Shown here one piece after another: positions 1 to 11,000 of a stretch of 64,000 nt of DNA. The position numbers and the translations under genes are program-made. The stretch is from assembly GCA_029851415.1 (NCBI GenBank), contig CM056742.1:154323121-154387120 (forward strand), written 5' to 3'. The stretch is from Eretmocerus hayati. Its lineage: Eukaryota; Arthropoda; Insecta; Hymenoptera; Aphelinidae. Numbering within the stretch: position 1 is the stretch's first letter; each line of letters starts with the position of its first letter. Below the pieces are notes generated by a model. The model did no database searches, was not told the DNA's origin, and saw nothing but the letters and a program-made list of their open reading frames with translations.

Positions 1-1599
1 CTACGTCTACTTGCGTGTGTGTACGAGCTACAGGGAAGCCACACAGCGTTGAATGCAAGGCGTACAGTCATCGATTAATTATGAAAAATTCAGGAATGAG
101 GAGTTTTTTGGAACGCGTTTTCGGATCTAGGAGTTTTTTTCGTATCTGAATCACTTTTTAGAATTTCTATACCTGACAAAGTTGGTGCCAACTTGTGCTC
201 GCTCAACCAGATGCATATAGATATCCATACAGAATAGCTGATAGACTATAGTAATGGGAAGGGTATAAATGAAGAAGGTGACAGAACAAGGCTCTACCTT
301 CTCTACACTAATGTCTTATACAAAATATACGGACCGGTACTCGGTAGTGACCCTGGGTCAGCCGATCTGCTCATTCGGTCACCACCTGTGTTTATAAAGT
401 CCCCAGAATTTTCAGAAGAATCTAGTCAATTCATCCAGTATTTCATCGTGTGGATGAGGAGATCACAGAGGTTAAGGAATTATGGAATCTAGAACAACGC
501 GGACGTGAATCTTGGTCATCTTACACCACAATCAGCGAGAGGATCTTCCCCCTTGACAATAAACTGCTATTTTCTGCGCATGCGCGTGATATCTGGGTTC
601 TCAGACTATTCTCAAACGATAGCCCGCGCGATTTCCTTCGAAATGACCCCCTGCCAAAGTCGATTTCATGTAGCAGCATCGGAAATATGAGCATCCAATC
701 ATTACTGGGTTCGCCACGCTTACCGTCCCCTCACGGATTTGGTACCTTGAATTTTTCTCCCTCTAAAAATTGGTATATCTCGGGTTCTAATGCATCGATT
801 TAACTCTGTCAAGTGGTCATTTTGAAGAAAATTACACTGGCTACTGATTGGAAATAGTTTCAAAAGCGTTGATTGACGCGCATGCGCAGGAGATGCTGAA
901 TAATTGAATCAGAATTTGCTTCAAAAATGATTTTTGTCAATTTTGACCACTTTCCACCATTTGGGAATGTCTGAAAACACCCATATCCGATGAATTCTTC
1001 CTGGAAAACACGTTGAAATGGAAATTTCCCGTTTCCCCGGTCAATTTCTATGAGAAAAATTGATTTTTAGTTTTCAAGAATTTTTTCTGGGGCCTAAATG
1101 AAGAGTTGGTGACCCAAATACTTCGTTTCAAATTGCCAATGTTTCAAAAGTATGTCGAAGAATTTTCAGAAAGATTCATCGAGATGCGTTGAAATGCGAT
1201 TCAGTTGATGGAACATCGATTTTTAGCCTTTTTTAGAGTCGTTTCAGGGTGTTATAAAAAATATAGGTAACCTCGGGACCTAATGATTCTTTTTTCCCAT
1301 TCACTTCGGTGTCAGAAACTGGGGAAAATTAATCCAGGAGCCATACCTGACAAGGGCCGATTCGCCATGCTTAACCGCTTAGTCCCTTTAGGGCTTCTCT
1401 TTGACTAAGTCCACCTTAAGGGCATGTGAAAGCTCATCATTACCGACCGAGCGGCTACTCGTTTGAAGAAGTAGTACCAAGGCAGCCCAGCAGAGGCGCT
1501 ACAATAAGTTACCTCGTCGTTTACTGCCATGGTATATTATACGTCACGTAGCAGAACCTGGCAAAACCGCGAGTTCTTCACGAGAACTGGGGGTTTATT
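1..1599. other. Intergenic/repetitive DNA without supported gene
   Basis: I see no gene here. The longest open frame (450-803 on the plus strand) has no recognisable domain, no convincing splice sites and no codon pattern that looks selected. The stretch 60-180 has two related 'aggagttttttt' segments. Two short palindromic CGCATGCGC-type motifs occur near 577 and 877. A segment near 1405-1430 recurs in inverted orientation near 5860-5890 (shared core gagctttcacatgccctta), which suggests dispersed repeat material. Confidence 0.5.
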
Positions 1600-3237
1600 T
1601 TAAAAATGCATCACTTGTAAACGCCGCAAGCTTAGGCGCCTATGTCCTCGCGATCCTCTTCATTGTGCATGATGTTAGGTTAGTCTTTCGAAGTTTGCGG
1701 GTAAAATTGAATTGATCCAGAATACAGAATTAGAAAATATATCTCTGAGCATTTCCTTCAAGTTTGGTTATGAATAAATGGATAACCATTCATCCATAAC
1801 CATATTCAGAGGTTTATGAACATGTATGTTGAATTTTGATGTTATTGGCATCAAGATAATAGCCCTACAAAATATCATGGCAGTACGGAGGAGCTATCTG
1901 CTCCAGTCCAATCATGAACAGCGTGTATCTTCACAAGCAGAGGATGCATATCTCATGGTGCAAACATGCAACTGGTTCCTGTGTGCGTTCCTAAAGGATA
2001 TGTGCTAAAAGTATCAACTCAATAAAATTAGTTGCACAACACTGGAATGAGTTGCTACATACAGATTTCTGTATACATTTAGTAACCGAGACTGAGATGA
2101 CTCTCATTTTCATCACGCTGCACTTTTGAAAATTGTGCAGTATGTAGCTGCAATTTTCACCTATATATTTTCTTACAGTCTGAATTGTCTGATTCTGTGA
2201 ACTCATTCCAAGATGGGGAAATGGAAATTCATTAGAGTGATCAGACTAGCAATAATAAGGTGTCAACCAGCACAAGCCCTGGTGATGCCATGGTGTTCTC
2301 GTGCACGGAGAGAATAAGAGCACTACGCCACAGGGCCACCATGTTGGATCTGCGTTCCCATCTAAATCAACGCAGAGCTTGACTTACAATGTGGTTGGAC
2401 AGCTGACCGCTCATACTACCAATGGTGTCATTGATTATACACCAATGGGTACACAATGTTACCATAATTATGAGTAAATCAAACAGACAGGATTAATTCC
2501 ACTAACGTTCATTCGCATCAATTTCTATTCTATCTTCAACTCCAAAATGCAGACCAACATGGTCACCCTGTGGCGTGGTTCTCTTCTCTCCGTTCATAAG
2601 AACCACCTGGGCTAGAGCTAGTTTACACCCTATTTCCACCATTGGGATCATCCCTGTGTCTGATCCAGTCCGTGGGTCTGATCACTCTGATGAATTTCCA
2701 TTTTCCCATCTTGGAATGAGTTCACAGACTTCAGACAGTTCAGACTGTAAGAAAATATGTAGGTGAAAATTGCAGCTACATACTGCACAATCTTCAAAAG
2801 TGCAGCGTGATGAAAATGAGTCATCTCAGTCTCGGTTACTAAATGTATACAGAAATCTGTATGTAGCAACTCATTCCAGTGTTGTGCAACTAATTTTATT
2901 GAGTTGATACTTTTAGCACATATCCCTTAGGAACGCACACAGGAACCAGTTGCATGTTTGCACCATGAGATATGCATCCTCTGCTTGTGAAGATACACGC
3001 TGTACATGATTGGACTGGAGCAGATAGCTCCTCCGTACTGCCATGATATTTTGTAGGGCTATTATCTTGATGCCAATAACATCAAAATTCAACATACATG
3101 TTCATAAGCCTCTGAATTTGATTATGGATGAATGGTTATCCATTTATTCATGACCAAACTTGAAGGAAATGCTCAGAGACATATTTTCTAATTCTGTATT
3201 GTGAATCTTGCGGCGTTTACAAGTGACGCATTTTTAA
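1600..3237. mobile_element. 1.6-kb foldback (palindromic) element flanked by TTAA
   Basis: The two halves are reverse complements of each other. Left-arm sequence from about 1604 reappears inverted up to about 3233, and the symmetry centre lies near 2430, where ccaatggtgt and its near complement face each other. The termini read TTAA|AAATGC on the left and GCATTT|TTAA on the right, so a TTAA target duplication of piggyBac type is possible. Outer arms (around 1740-2255 against 2690-3190) are very similar. Inner arms (2260-2400 against 2480-2640) are clearly more diverged. The left arm has roughly 105 bp (about 1633-1738) missing from the right. No transposase is encoded, so it would be non-autonomous. 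It could also produce long hairpin RNA if transcribed through. Confidence 0.8.
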
Positions 3238-3932
3238 TGAAAAGGCGCGTTTTTGCAGGCGCGTACGCAGTTTTGTAAAATTCGACGTCTAATATGCTCA
3301 CCTTTTCAGATACTTACGCATACGTAATGGTTTGCTTTGTGCGTTGAATATTATGAAATTAATATTCATCTTACTTCACTCGACTCACTTTTCTGTCCTG
3401 AAGAGACTGGTGACTCAGAAATTATTGGTGCAGAAAACTGCTTTGATTTCTGTTTTTGGCTCAGAAGTTCTTGTCGCAGAATATTGCTTGAACTCTGTTT
3501 TTGCCGCTCACCATCTTTGACTCAAATGTTCTCAATACAATAAAATGCTTGGACTTTCATAATTTAGTCCATCAACCTTCTCTTCTTGACTCAGAAATTC
3601 TTATTGCAGAAAACTGCTTGAATTTCTGTTTTTGTCTCTTGCGAAGGTTGGAATTTTAAATGACTCAGAGGTCACAATTTCCTCATTTCATTATCAGTTG
3701 TTTCAAACTGAGACATCCAGCTAAATTATTCCCTGAAAGAAAGAAGAAAATTATTAACAGGATTAATTCTGAATGCATTAGTTCTACAAATAAGAGATGA
3801 GTGAGATGGCAAGCCACCGAATAACTTGACAATAGTGCCTTTTATGAGTTACTAGATTAGAAACTAGCAATACTCTAGTCTCTCGCTGTTTCCCAGGTTA
3901 GATACACTATCCACTTCCACTCCAAATACCTC
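3238..3932. other. Intergenic DNA with degenerate repeats
   Basis: No gene is supported. The stretch 3390-3640 contains a degenerate repeat of about 90-120 bp built on 'gactcagaaattcttgttgcagaaaactgcttgaatttctgttttt'-like text (broken and variable): compare 3413-3450, 3459-3510 and 3588-3640. Nothing else is recognisable. Confidence 0.4.
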
Positions 3933-5020
3933 CTATACTTGATCGATCAATAAATTGGACTTCGCTCGAACACTTTTTTCATGTCCCATCTGGAAAATCA
4001 AAATATCATTAAATTCTAACTATCAATTCAAGTTCAAATCCAACCAAAGTCTATTTAGATCTTTTATGGAGAGTCAAATTCACCTACATTCTCTAGAAGC
4101 TTCAGGAAATTTCCTGATGATTGTGTCGAATAAAGGTTTTTAGTGGATTTGAAAAGGCCCTAAAATTTGAAATAGCAATTTAAATCTTACCTTATCTATG
4201 TCTTTGAAAAATGTGTGATCCCTGGAGACAGTAAGACCCAGCAAGACTGATGAGGAATGTGTCTGCTGAAATTCAAAAAGCACCTATGTAAAACTAGGTG
4301 TCGACATAAGTAACTGAGTTCCCAATACTTTTGGAAGAAAAAATTTGCATAAGATTTTGATTCCAACTTCTAATAAATATTAGGCTGTGGAATTGATATA
4401 AGCTTTAGATAACTCAGAAACTCCAACAGGGTCTAAAATATTTCAATTTCCCAGTTTGTAAACACAACCAGATGATTTGACTTCCTAAAAGTTTAAACAT
4501 TTACACTAAGTGAGAGAACAGTGATGAAGCTGATTATCAAAATAATCAGCAAAATCTCACCATTTCAATACAGTGGAAATTATATGAGTATGAGCTGACT
4601 CGCCATGCCTCATCCTAGTCCAAGTACTGAAACCGCACTTTGTGAACAACCAAGCAACCACACCGTGTAGACCTTCTAAGCATTCTAGGATATGTAGGCT
4701 TATCATGAAAGATTGCTGGAGTCCCCACAATCATTCAGAAGGTGTAGTCGAGTCCCAAGATGCTCTGGATGAGTTTCCTGCCAGAAATTAGAGCTTCGTT
4801 GCAAATTACGAGGTCCTGGAAATAACAAAAAATCAAGAAAATATTTGTATCAACGACACTCACTTAGTCTAGAATAAAGATCATAATTATTACAACCTTT
4901 TGAATACAAAAACTCTGAGTTTGGGTGCTGGTAATAAGAAATATTCACAAATTGAGTGATGTTGACATCTAGCCCCATTCAATAGCATAGCAAAAGCAGC
5001 CGACTTACAACCTCGCGCAT
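3933..5020 (-). CDS. Possible small spliced gene of unknown identity (tentative)
   Basis: Several good splice-site pairs on the minus strand bound short open segments. A start exon at 5020..5009 (codes MREV) ends at a consensus GTAAGT donor. An exon starting at 4815 follows a fine pyrimidine-rich acceptor and runs open for 26 residues, ending LGLDYTF before TGA at 4737-4735. Further down, 4265..4191 lies between a CAG acceptor (tandem CAGCAG) and a GTAAGA donor and codes 25 residues containing LLGLTVSRDHTFFKDIDK. Segment 3989..3933 follows TTTTCCAG and ends SNLLIDQV-stop. The latter two join in phase, but the exon at 4815 ends in a stop, so these may be two small transcripts or chance. I do not recognise the products. 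Transcript data would settle it. Confidence 0.25.
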
Positions 5021-5599
5021 GTGGAAAAAACATCACAAAGACAGTCGCTTTTGGGCGTAATCAATTTTGAATTACTTTGCGCGGATTCAACGTGCATATT
5101 TTTTTTGAAAAATCGTTACTTCTTTGTTACACTCACTTGCAAAGAATTTGCCCTGGCAAGCAGCCGGCCGACTGCCCGACTGCCTGCTGCCGTCTGCTCT
5201 GAACTTGCGTGGCCGTTGCTCGATGTCACCCGGATTGCATTTTTTTTACCAGCACTACACCATGACTACACCAACATTCTCACCCAGAGCACTCGCTTTC
5301 ACCAGATGATGACTATCCACCCGCGACGAGGGCACCGGGATGTGGCGCAATACAAGTCGTTCACGCGGCAAAGTCAGGCGGCCAATAACAATAATATATA
5401 TACGAGCCGATGCCAAGACGGGTATACGCTCGCGTCGTCTGTCTGCGCGCTGCGCGATGAGGCGGCTGCCCGATAGGCAACGAAGCCTCGGTCTCGATCA
5501 GCTGATTGCGGGCCGGTAATTTGCTGCTTGTGATTCTCGGTCAATATCTATCGTTTCCGGTAGAATTATGTAAAAGTGAACCCTTGTTTTGTACCTGGG
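5021..5599. other. GC-richer segment, possible promoter region
   Basis: From about 5150 to 5530 the sequence is clearly GC- and CpG-richer than its surroundings (runs such as gccggccgactgcccgac). A 151-codon plus-strand frame crosses it but shows no domain. A compositional island like this often marks a transcription start. It would suit the tentative minus-strand ORF beginning at 5020. No defined motif is visible. Confidence 0.3.
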
Positions 5600-5767
5600 G
5601 ATCAGATCTACCATTTACGAAAAAAATCGAGTTGATTCGAGCTGTTGTTCTTCTGAAATCGTGAGGACTGTAATACATGTTCATCGACACAATTACAGTC
5701 CTCACGATTTTGAAAAAGCGACACCACCGATCAATTTCTTTCTTGTTCTAGATGATAGATCTGATCA
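5600..5767. repeat. MITE-like imperfect hairpin (about 168 bp)
   Basis: Ends match inverted (gatcagatcta...tagatctgatc). The core is a perfect 19-bp stem, aaatcgtgaggactgtaat against its complement, around a 17-nt loop at about 5675-5691. Between ends and core the arms are only loosely complementary. This fits a short non-autonomous element or a hairpin-forming repeat. Confidence 0.55.
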
Positions 5768-8088
5768 CAGAGTCCAAAGTAAGGATATTACTCTTTCGAA
5801 AAATTACAAAGTTTTTCAAAGAGAATTCAATTTAGCCGTATTTTGCTCAAATGGTAAGGTAGAGCTTTCACATGCCCTTAATTTTTCTTGAGGTGGAGAG
5901 TCGATATCACAGATCAAAATTATCATATTATAATAGCAACTTACACCACTATGAATTTTATCTCACCGATCATTAATACACACTATGATCTACATTCTTT
6001 GCAACCTTACTTTCTAACCAAATTCGAAATATTTCTTGCAATTCAGATTTTCTAGAAGTATATAGTTTTTACTGGTCTGCAAGTTTTTCTATTTCGTAAT
6101 AGAACTGATGAAGAGAGTGTCAAACGTAGAAGATGGAAATTGATACATGCTGCTACAATTAAAAAAGTTTGGATGTGTGAAATTGAAAGATGATGTGAAG
6201 GGTTCTGGGGACATTTTTTCCCGAGTACGAAGTGGCTCGTGTGGGTGAAATAATCTTTCCTAATGTAATGCAAACATGACAATAGTTATACCATGATAAT
6301 TTTAGTATTTATTATATACAAAATCAGGCTAGAGACGATGATTACACGAATGAGCAATCGTGGAGAATACATGAAGCAGAATTCGTAATGAATCTGACGC
6401 TCCTTGTTAGAAGTCAGAATCGTAAAGAATTTGATGTCCTCACAGTGAATTAGATCAAAGAGATCCCTCCAATCTGGACATCAATGACACTCACGAGTAT
6501 AATTATCTAAATTAATTATGGAATAGCGCAGTTGTGATCTTGAAAACTACGGTTACACCATGATATAGCTATATGTATACGTAATTTGAATGGCATTGAT
6601 CTCATCACATTTCACCTTTACCAATTCTTGTCGCATGAGAACAGATTTCGTAAAAATGATTTTATTACATCCTAATCCATGGAACGACCGTCAAAATTCC
6701 GGTAGTACAATTCATTTATCCAGTCGCACAACACTCTTCGACATCTTTACTTATTGAAAATTTTCACTCATTCTGAAATATTGCATGGAAAATTGAATAT
6801 AACGAGTATTATCATCAGTTTACTGCAGAAACTGAAACAAGGTCGTCGATATTTTCATGCAAGCAATGAGATCAAGTTTATGCAGTGATGTGCTCATACT
6901 ATCTTCCTTGTAATTACAGCTCAAGCGGCATTAAAGAAGTCAATATCGATTGATGAACTATCACACTATTGACATCAACATGAAATGATGGAACTAACTT
7001 ATTATTTCCCTAGACGGAAAAATTTAGTGATCAATATCATCATCTTAAGATATATAGTGTTTGCAACAGCGATTCATAATTTTCATTCTATCTAAACGGA
7101 TTTTCAATATCAGTGTAGTCTGCCACTGTAATATTTTTGTAAAAAAACTGATAATCTGTATTTTTGAGTGCCTGGATTGATCAATTACACAGTATACATG
7201 TGAATATTGATATAACCGAAACTCGTAAGTACAGATACAAGTCACCGTGGATTTTATCTTACCCGTTTAAAAGAGGGGGGGGGAGGGGTGCGAAGGAACT
7301 TTCAATCCCTTTAACAGAGTGCAAAAATGATTCTATATGGGTCGAAATAACTTTGTTCCTTGTTATTGTGCTACAAAGTATCAAACATCAGGTGTTAACG
7401 CATTACAACAAGTCTGTACAGAAGCGTATCATCAGATCATAAAGGTTGCAAAATTGAGCACAGAGGGGAAACTGACAAGGGAAGGTCCAACCTTGCGGAA
7501 CATGGATCTTCATGAAACTCTGGTAATCATCTTATTTGGTGCAAAAAAAAGGTACACTAACAATGTGTAAGAGGCCCACGGGATTAAATCCTTGGAGATA
7601 CCTTCATTCTCACCATAGCAAGATAATTCCCCGGGATTCATCGAGATCGGTGTTTCGCAAGGTTCAACCTCGGCTTGTGAGTATACTCACATTATACAAA
7701 AATGATAACGTTCTGCTTGATTTGGTACTGCCTACACTTTTGTGATTACAAATCTTTGGTTTCATCACAACTTGGGCACCGCATCCCGACTGAAAGTGGT
7801 TCAATCGGATTTCGATTCTTCCATTCGCCTCTCTATTTGTCGATAACAATGATGATGAAGTCGAATCTTGGCTTCCACCACGTCGAAAAAGATGCTCAGA
7901 TGTGTACACATCATTCCTGATTTCAACGATTCAACTTCTGAATACCTGTCTCCAACCTCATCATAATCTGTAGTTGGATAAATGTTCAACAAAGCGTAAC
8001 AAATCGAAGCATATTAGAACGCCATGTTCGATTCTCAGAGCCGTTACTAAAGTTGATTATTGCAGCCTATTCTGATCGATTGGATACT
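5768..8088. other. Intergenic DNA downstream of the SLC17 gene, no supported gene
   Basis: No domain-bearing frame or clear repeat is seen, apart from a G-rich run near 7276-7287. A minus-strand AATAAA (plus TTTATT near 6660) is a possible distal polyadenylation signal for the transporter gene that ends at 8089, but it is 1.4 kb away. ORFs of 60-100 codons here overlap in many frames and look random. Confidence 0.4.
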
Positions 8089-11000
8089 TCACGTTTGAAT
8101 TGTTTTGTGTTTTTCGGTATTTTTCGATGGATCGGTGTATATCGACGTAATTGTGGCAATTGGATACGATGTCTTGCTATGTTTGATTTCCATTGAGGAT
8201 GGGTCGTTCCATGATTGAACTTCACCGCTTCCAAAAATAACGAAGATCAAATTTCCCAAGAAATATATGAGTGTAGACATATAAAATACGGTGTGCCATT
8301 GTTCAACATCCTCCTAAGAAAAATAGAAGAGTGATAATGGTGATAAGAAAATGAGTTTGAGAATCGGATCATGAGATACATTTCTTTTGATGGTCAGATT
8401 GATTCTCGAGACTGAGAAAAACTGTTCAAATCTGCAATTTTTTTTTTTTTTCGCAAAAATCAGCAATACGTCATTTCCATGGATTACGATAAACTTTTCC
8501 GGGGATTAATTATTGAAGTTGAATTGGCACTTCTCTCAGAGAATGAACTTACTTGAGCCGCAAGATTTTGGTGGTGGAGTATTGAAAAGTAGCCAATTAC
8601 TTGTCCCAAGCATGAAAAAAGGCATATAATTGTGATTAACCTGTTTTTCGGATCTCATTAGATCTAAAAATGATCTGATACTCAAATTCATTTTGGTTTC
8701 TCTATATCTCAAATGGGAGCTCTATCGCAGGATCTAGGTTCAGATGAGTGATTGAATCTATCGGTTTTTCCTGTCGAATTCTCTATTCAGCATTCATAAG
8801 TGCAACGTTTCGATGGCTTGTTTTGCAACTCTTTTCAAGCAATCGAAACGTTGGACTTATAGAGTGCTGAATAAAAAATTTGGCAGAGAAAACCGATGGA
8901 TTCAATCATACAATTCAAAATTCATTTTGTCTTTCACTGACTCTGTAGGAAAACATGTGCACGGCCCATTATGGGATTGTGCGAGGTATTTTATTAACAC
9001 GTTCGCCATGGAGGCTGGAATCGGTGATCTTTCCCCAGGTACGTCCATAGAGAATCTCTATGGGTACATCAGGGCCCACCGGTGATCTTTTTCCGCCCGC
9101 CGCACCTGGGGAAAGATCACCGGTGGGCTCCGCCGCAGCGAAAGTGTTGAAAGTACAAGTAATATTGCTCTATTCCAACACCGTCAAATTGGAAAAATTA
9201 TCACTTATTGTAGAGAATTTGCGTACTTTCATTTTTGGCTTTGCTATACCATGTATCGTATAATGAACATCAGAATGAGATCAAAAGCGAGTCGCTTCTG
9301 TAAACGATAATTACCTGATCGATCACAATCCAATTACAAATCTTTGGCGCGTAGATGGCTACTACAGTCGCGATACAGTTGGTGATAGACATCAGAGCCC
9401 CGGCAAAGTTAGGACTCAAATCTGCAAATAGAAGTTGTCAATCGAATATCCACTCCATAGATTTATACAAATCGCATCTGATGAAGTTTTTGAGAGCAGA
9501 AATTCTTCAGAATTGCGAAATAGCGTCGTACAACTTTGCAATGTTATTAAGCCCGAATTCGATGATTTGGAATTCTGAAATACTTGAGTTAAGATCAATT
9601 TCGGAAGGATTTGGAGTGGAAAGAAAAGTGTCCTACTGCTGAGACTTTAGATCTCTGTGCAAGAAAGATATACGTAGAGTGCGCTCATTCATAAGGATTA
9701 CATAGCTTTTTCCGAGCTTACCGATGTGGTTAATCTGAAATCCGCAAACGGACCCAGCATTGAGACCAACGGCAACGACGAGTAGAGCTACTGTCGTAGC
9801 CTTATCACTAGTGCTGACGTAACAGAGTGCAAAAAGTGCAATTGCGGGTCCCCAGTGGGCAACGCTATTACTCGTTTTGCGTATGAGGCCTCTAGAAACG
9901 CCTGACTGGAGTGCATAATCCGATAGCCAGCTAACAGGAAAGCTCAGCAGCCACATCGCTAGATATGGTAGGGCCGATAGGAAACCATTCTGCGGTAAGA
10001 ATTTTAATTTCATTTTGAAATAGTTACTCGCAATATTATACCTCATTAGTTTCGTCAATGATGGAGTGTGATGACTACAAATTGATTGGCATATGAGATT
10101 TTCCTTGAAGACACGTCGATTCTTAAGAATATCAGAAAACTCTTTAGAAAATCAAACTGGTTACTTGCATGTTCCTTAAAATTTCACTTATTGATTTATT
10201 GCAAGAATTCAATGCATCTCTTAAGCTTGGAAATTTCACTCAATTAGATACCAAGGTTGATACAGTTACCATTGCTTCTAAACTAGAAAGCTCATGTGAA
10301 TATTAATGATGTATGTCCATATTATATACATGAAACATGAATAGTATACTCACATCTTTTATATCGTATTTGAGAATTTTACTCATGTAAGTTGGAATTT
10401 GAGTGAGTAATAGCCAAAAGCCCCAATTCTGTCCTAAAATAATACATAATACAAGTGAAACGATCAATGGTGTGTAAAAAAATCGTATCGACATCAAATG
10501 AGTATGATTAATGATGATGGACGGATCAAAAAGTTGGAGGGACTAGTTTATATGCATGAGAATCAACACACTTATGACGGATTCCCCTATCTCTCATTCG
10601 CTTTAGCTCTAAGATGCAAAACTTAGAGGTAATATTAAAAATCCAAAAAGTACATTCCTGTATCAAGCGAATCAGTCCATTTCGGGCAGAAGAACCATTT
10701 TCCCTCTAGTGCGTGAGTTAGGCTTGCAATCGAGGTAAAAATAATGTTCTTCATCACAAGACCTGCGATATGGCGTTTGGATGCGGAATTTTTAGGATAC
10801 AGTAATAAGAATACAAATATTAGTAAATTTTTCTCACCACAGTGTACGATGATCAACGCCCACATTGGTACTGAAGTAAAAATAGCCTTCCACGGTGTTC
10901 GGAGGTTCTGCAACACAGAGCGATACAATAAATATTGTAATTGATCATTATGTTTTTCCAACTTGTATTCTATTCTCTATAACATGTGAAACAACAGTTG

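Noticed and set aside
450..803. 117-codon plus-strand ORF
   Set aside because: No domain, no splice context, and random-looking composition in repeat-rich DNA.
1826..3095. Two nearly identical 60-codon ORFs on opposite strands
   Set aside because: They are the two arms of the foldback element read in opposite directions, not duplicated genes.
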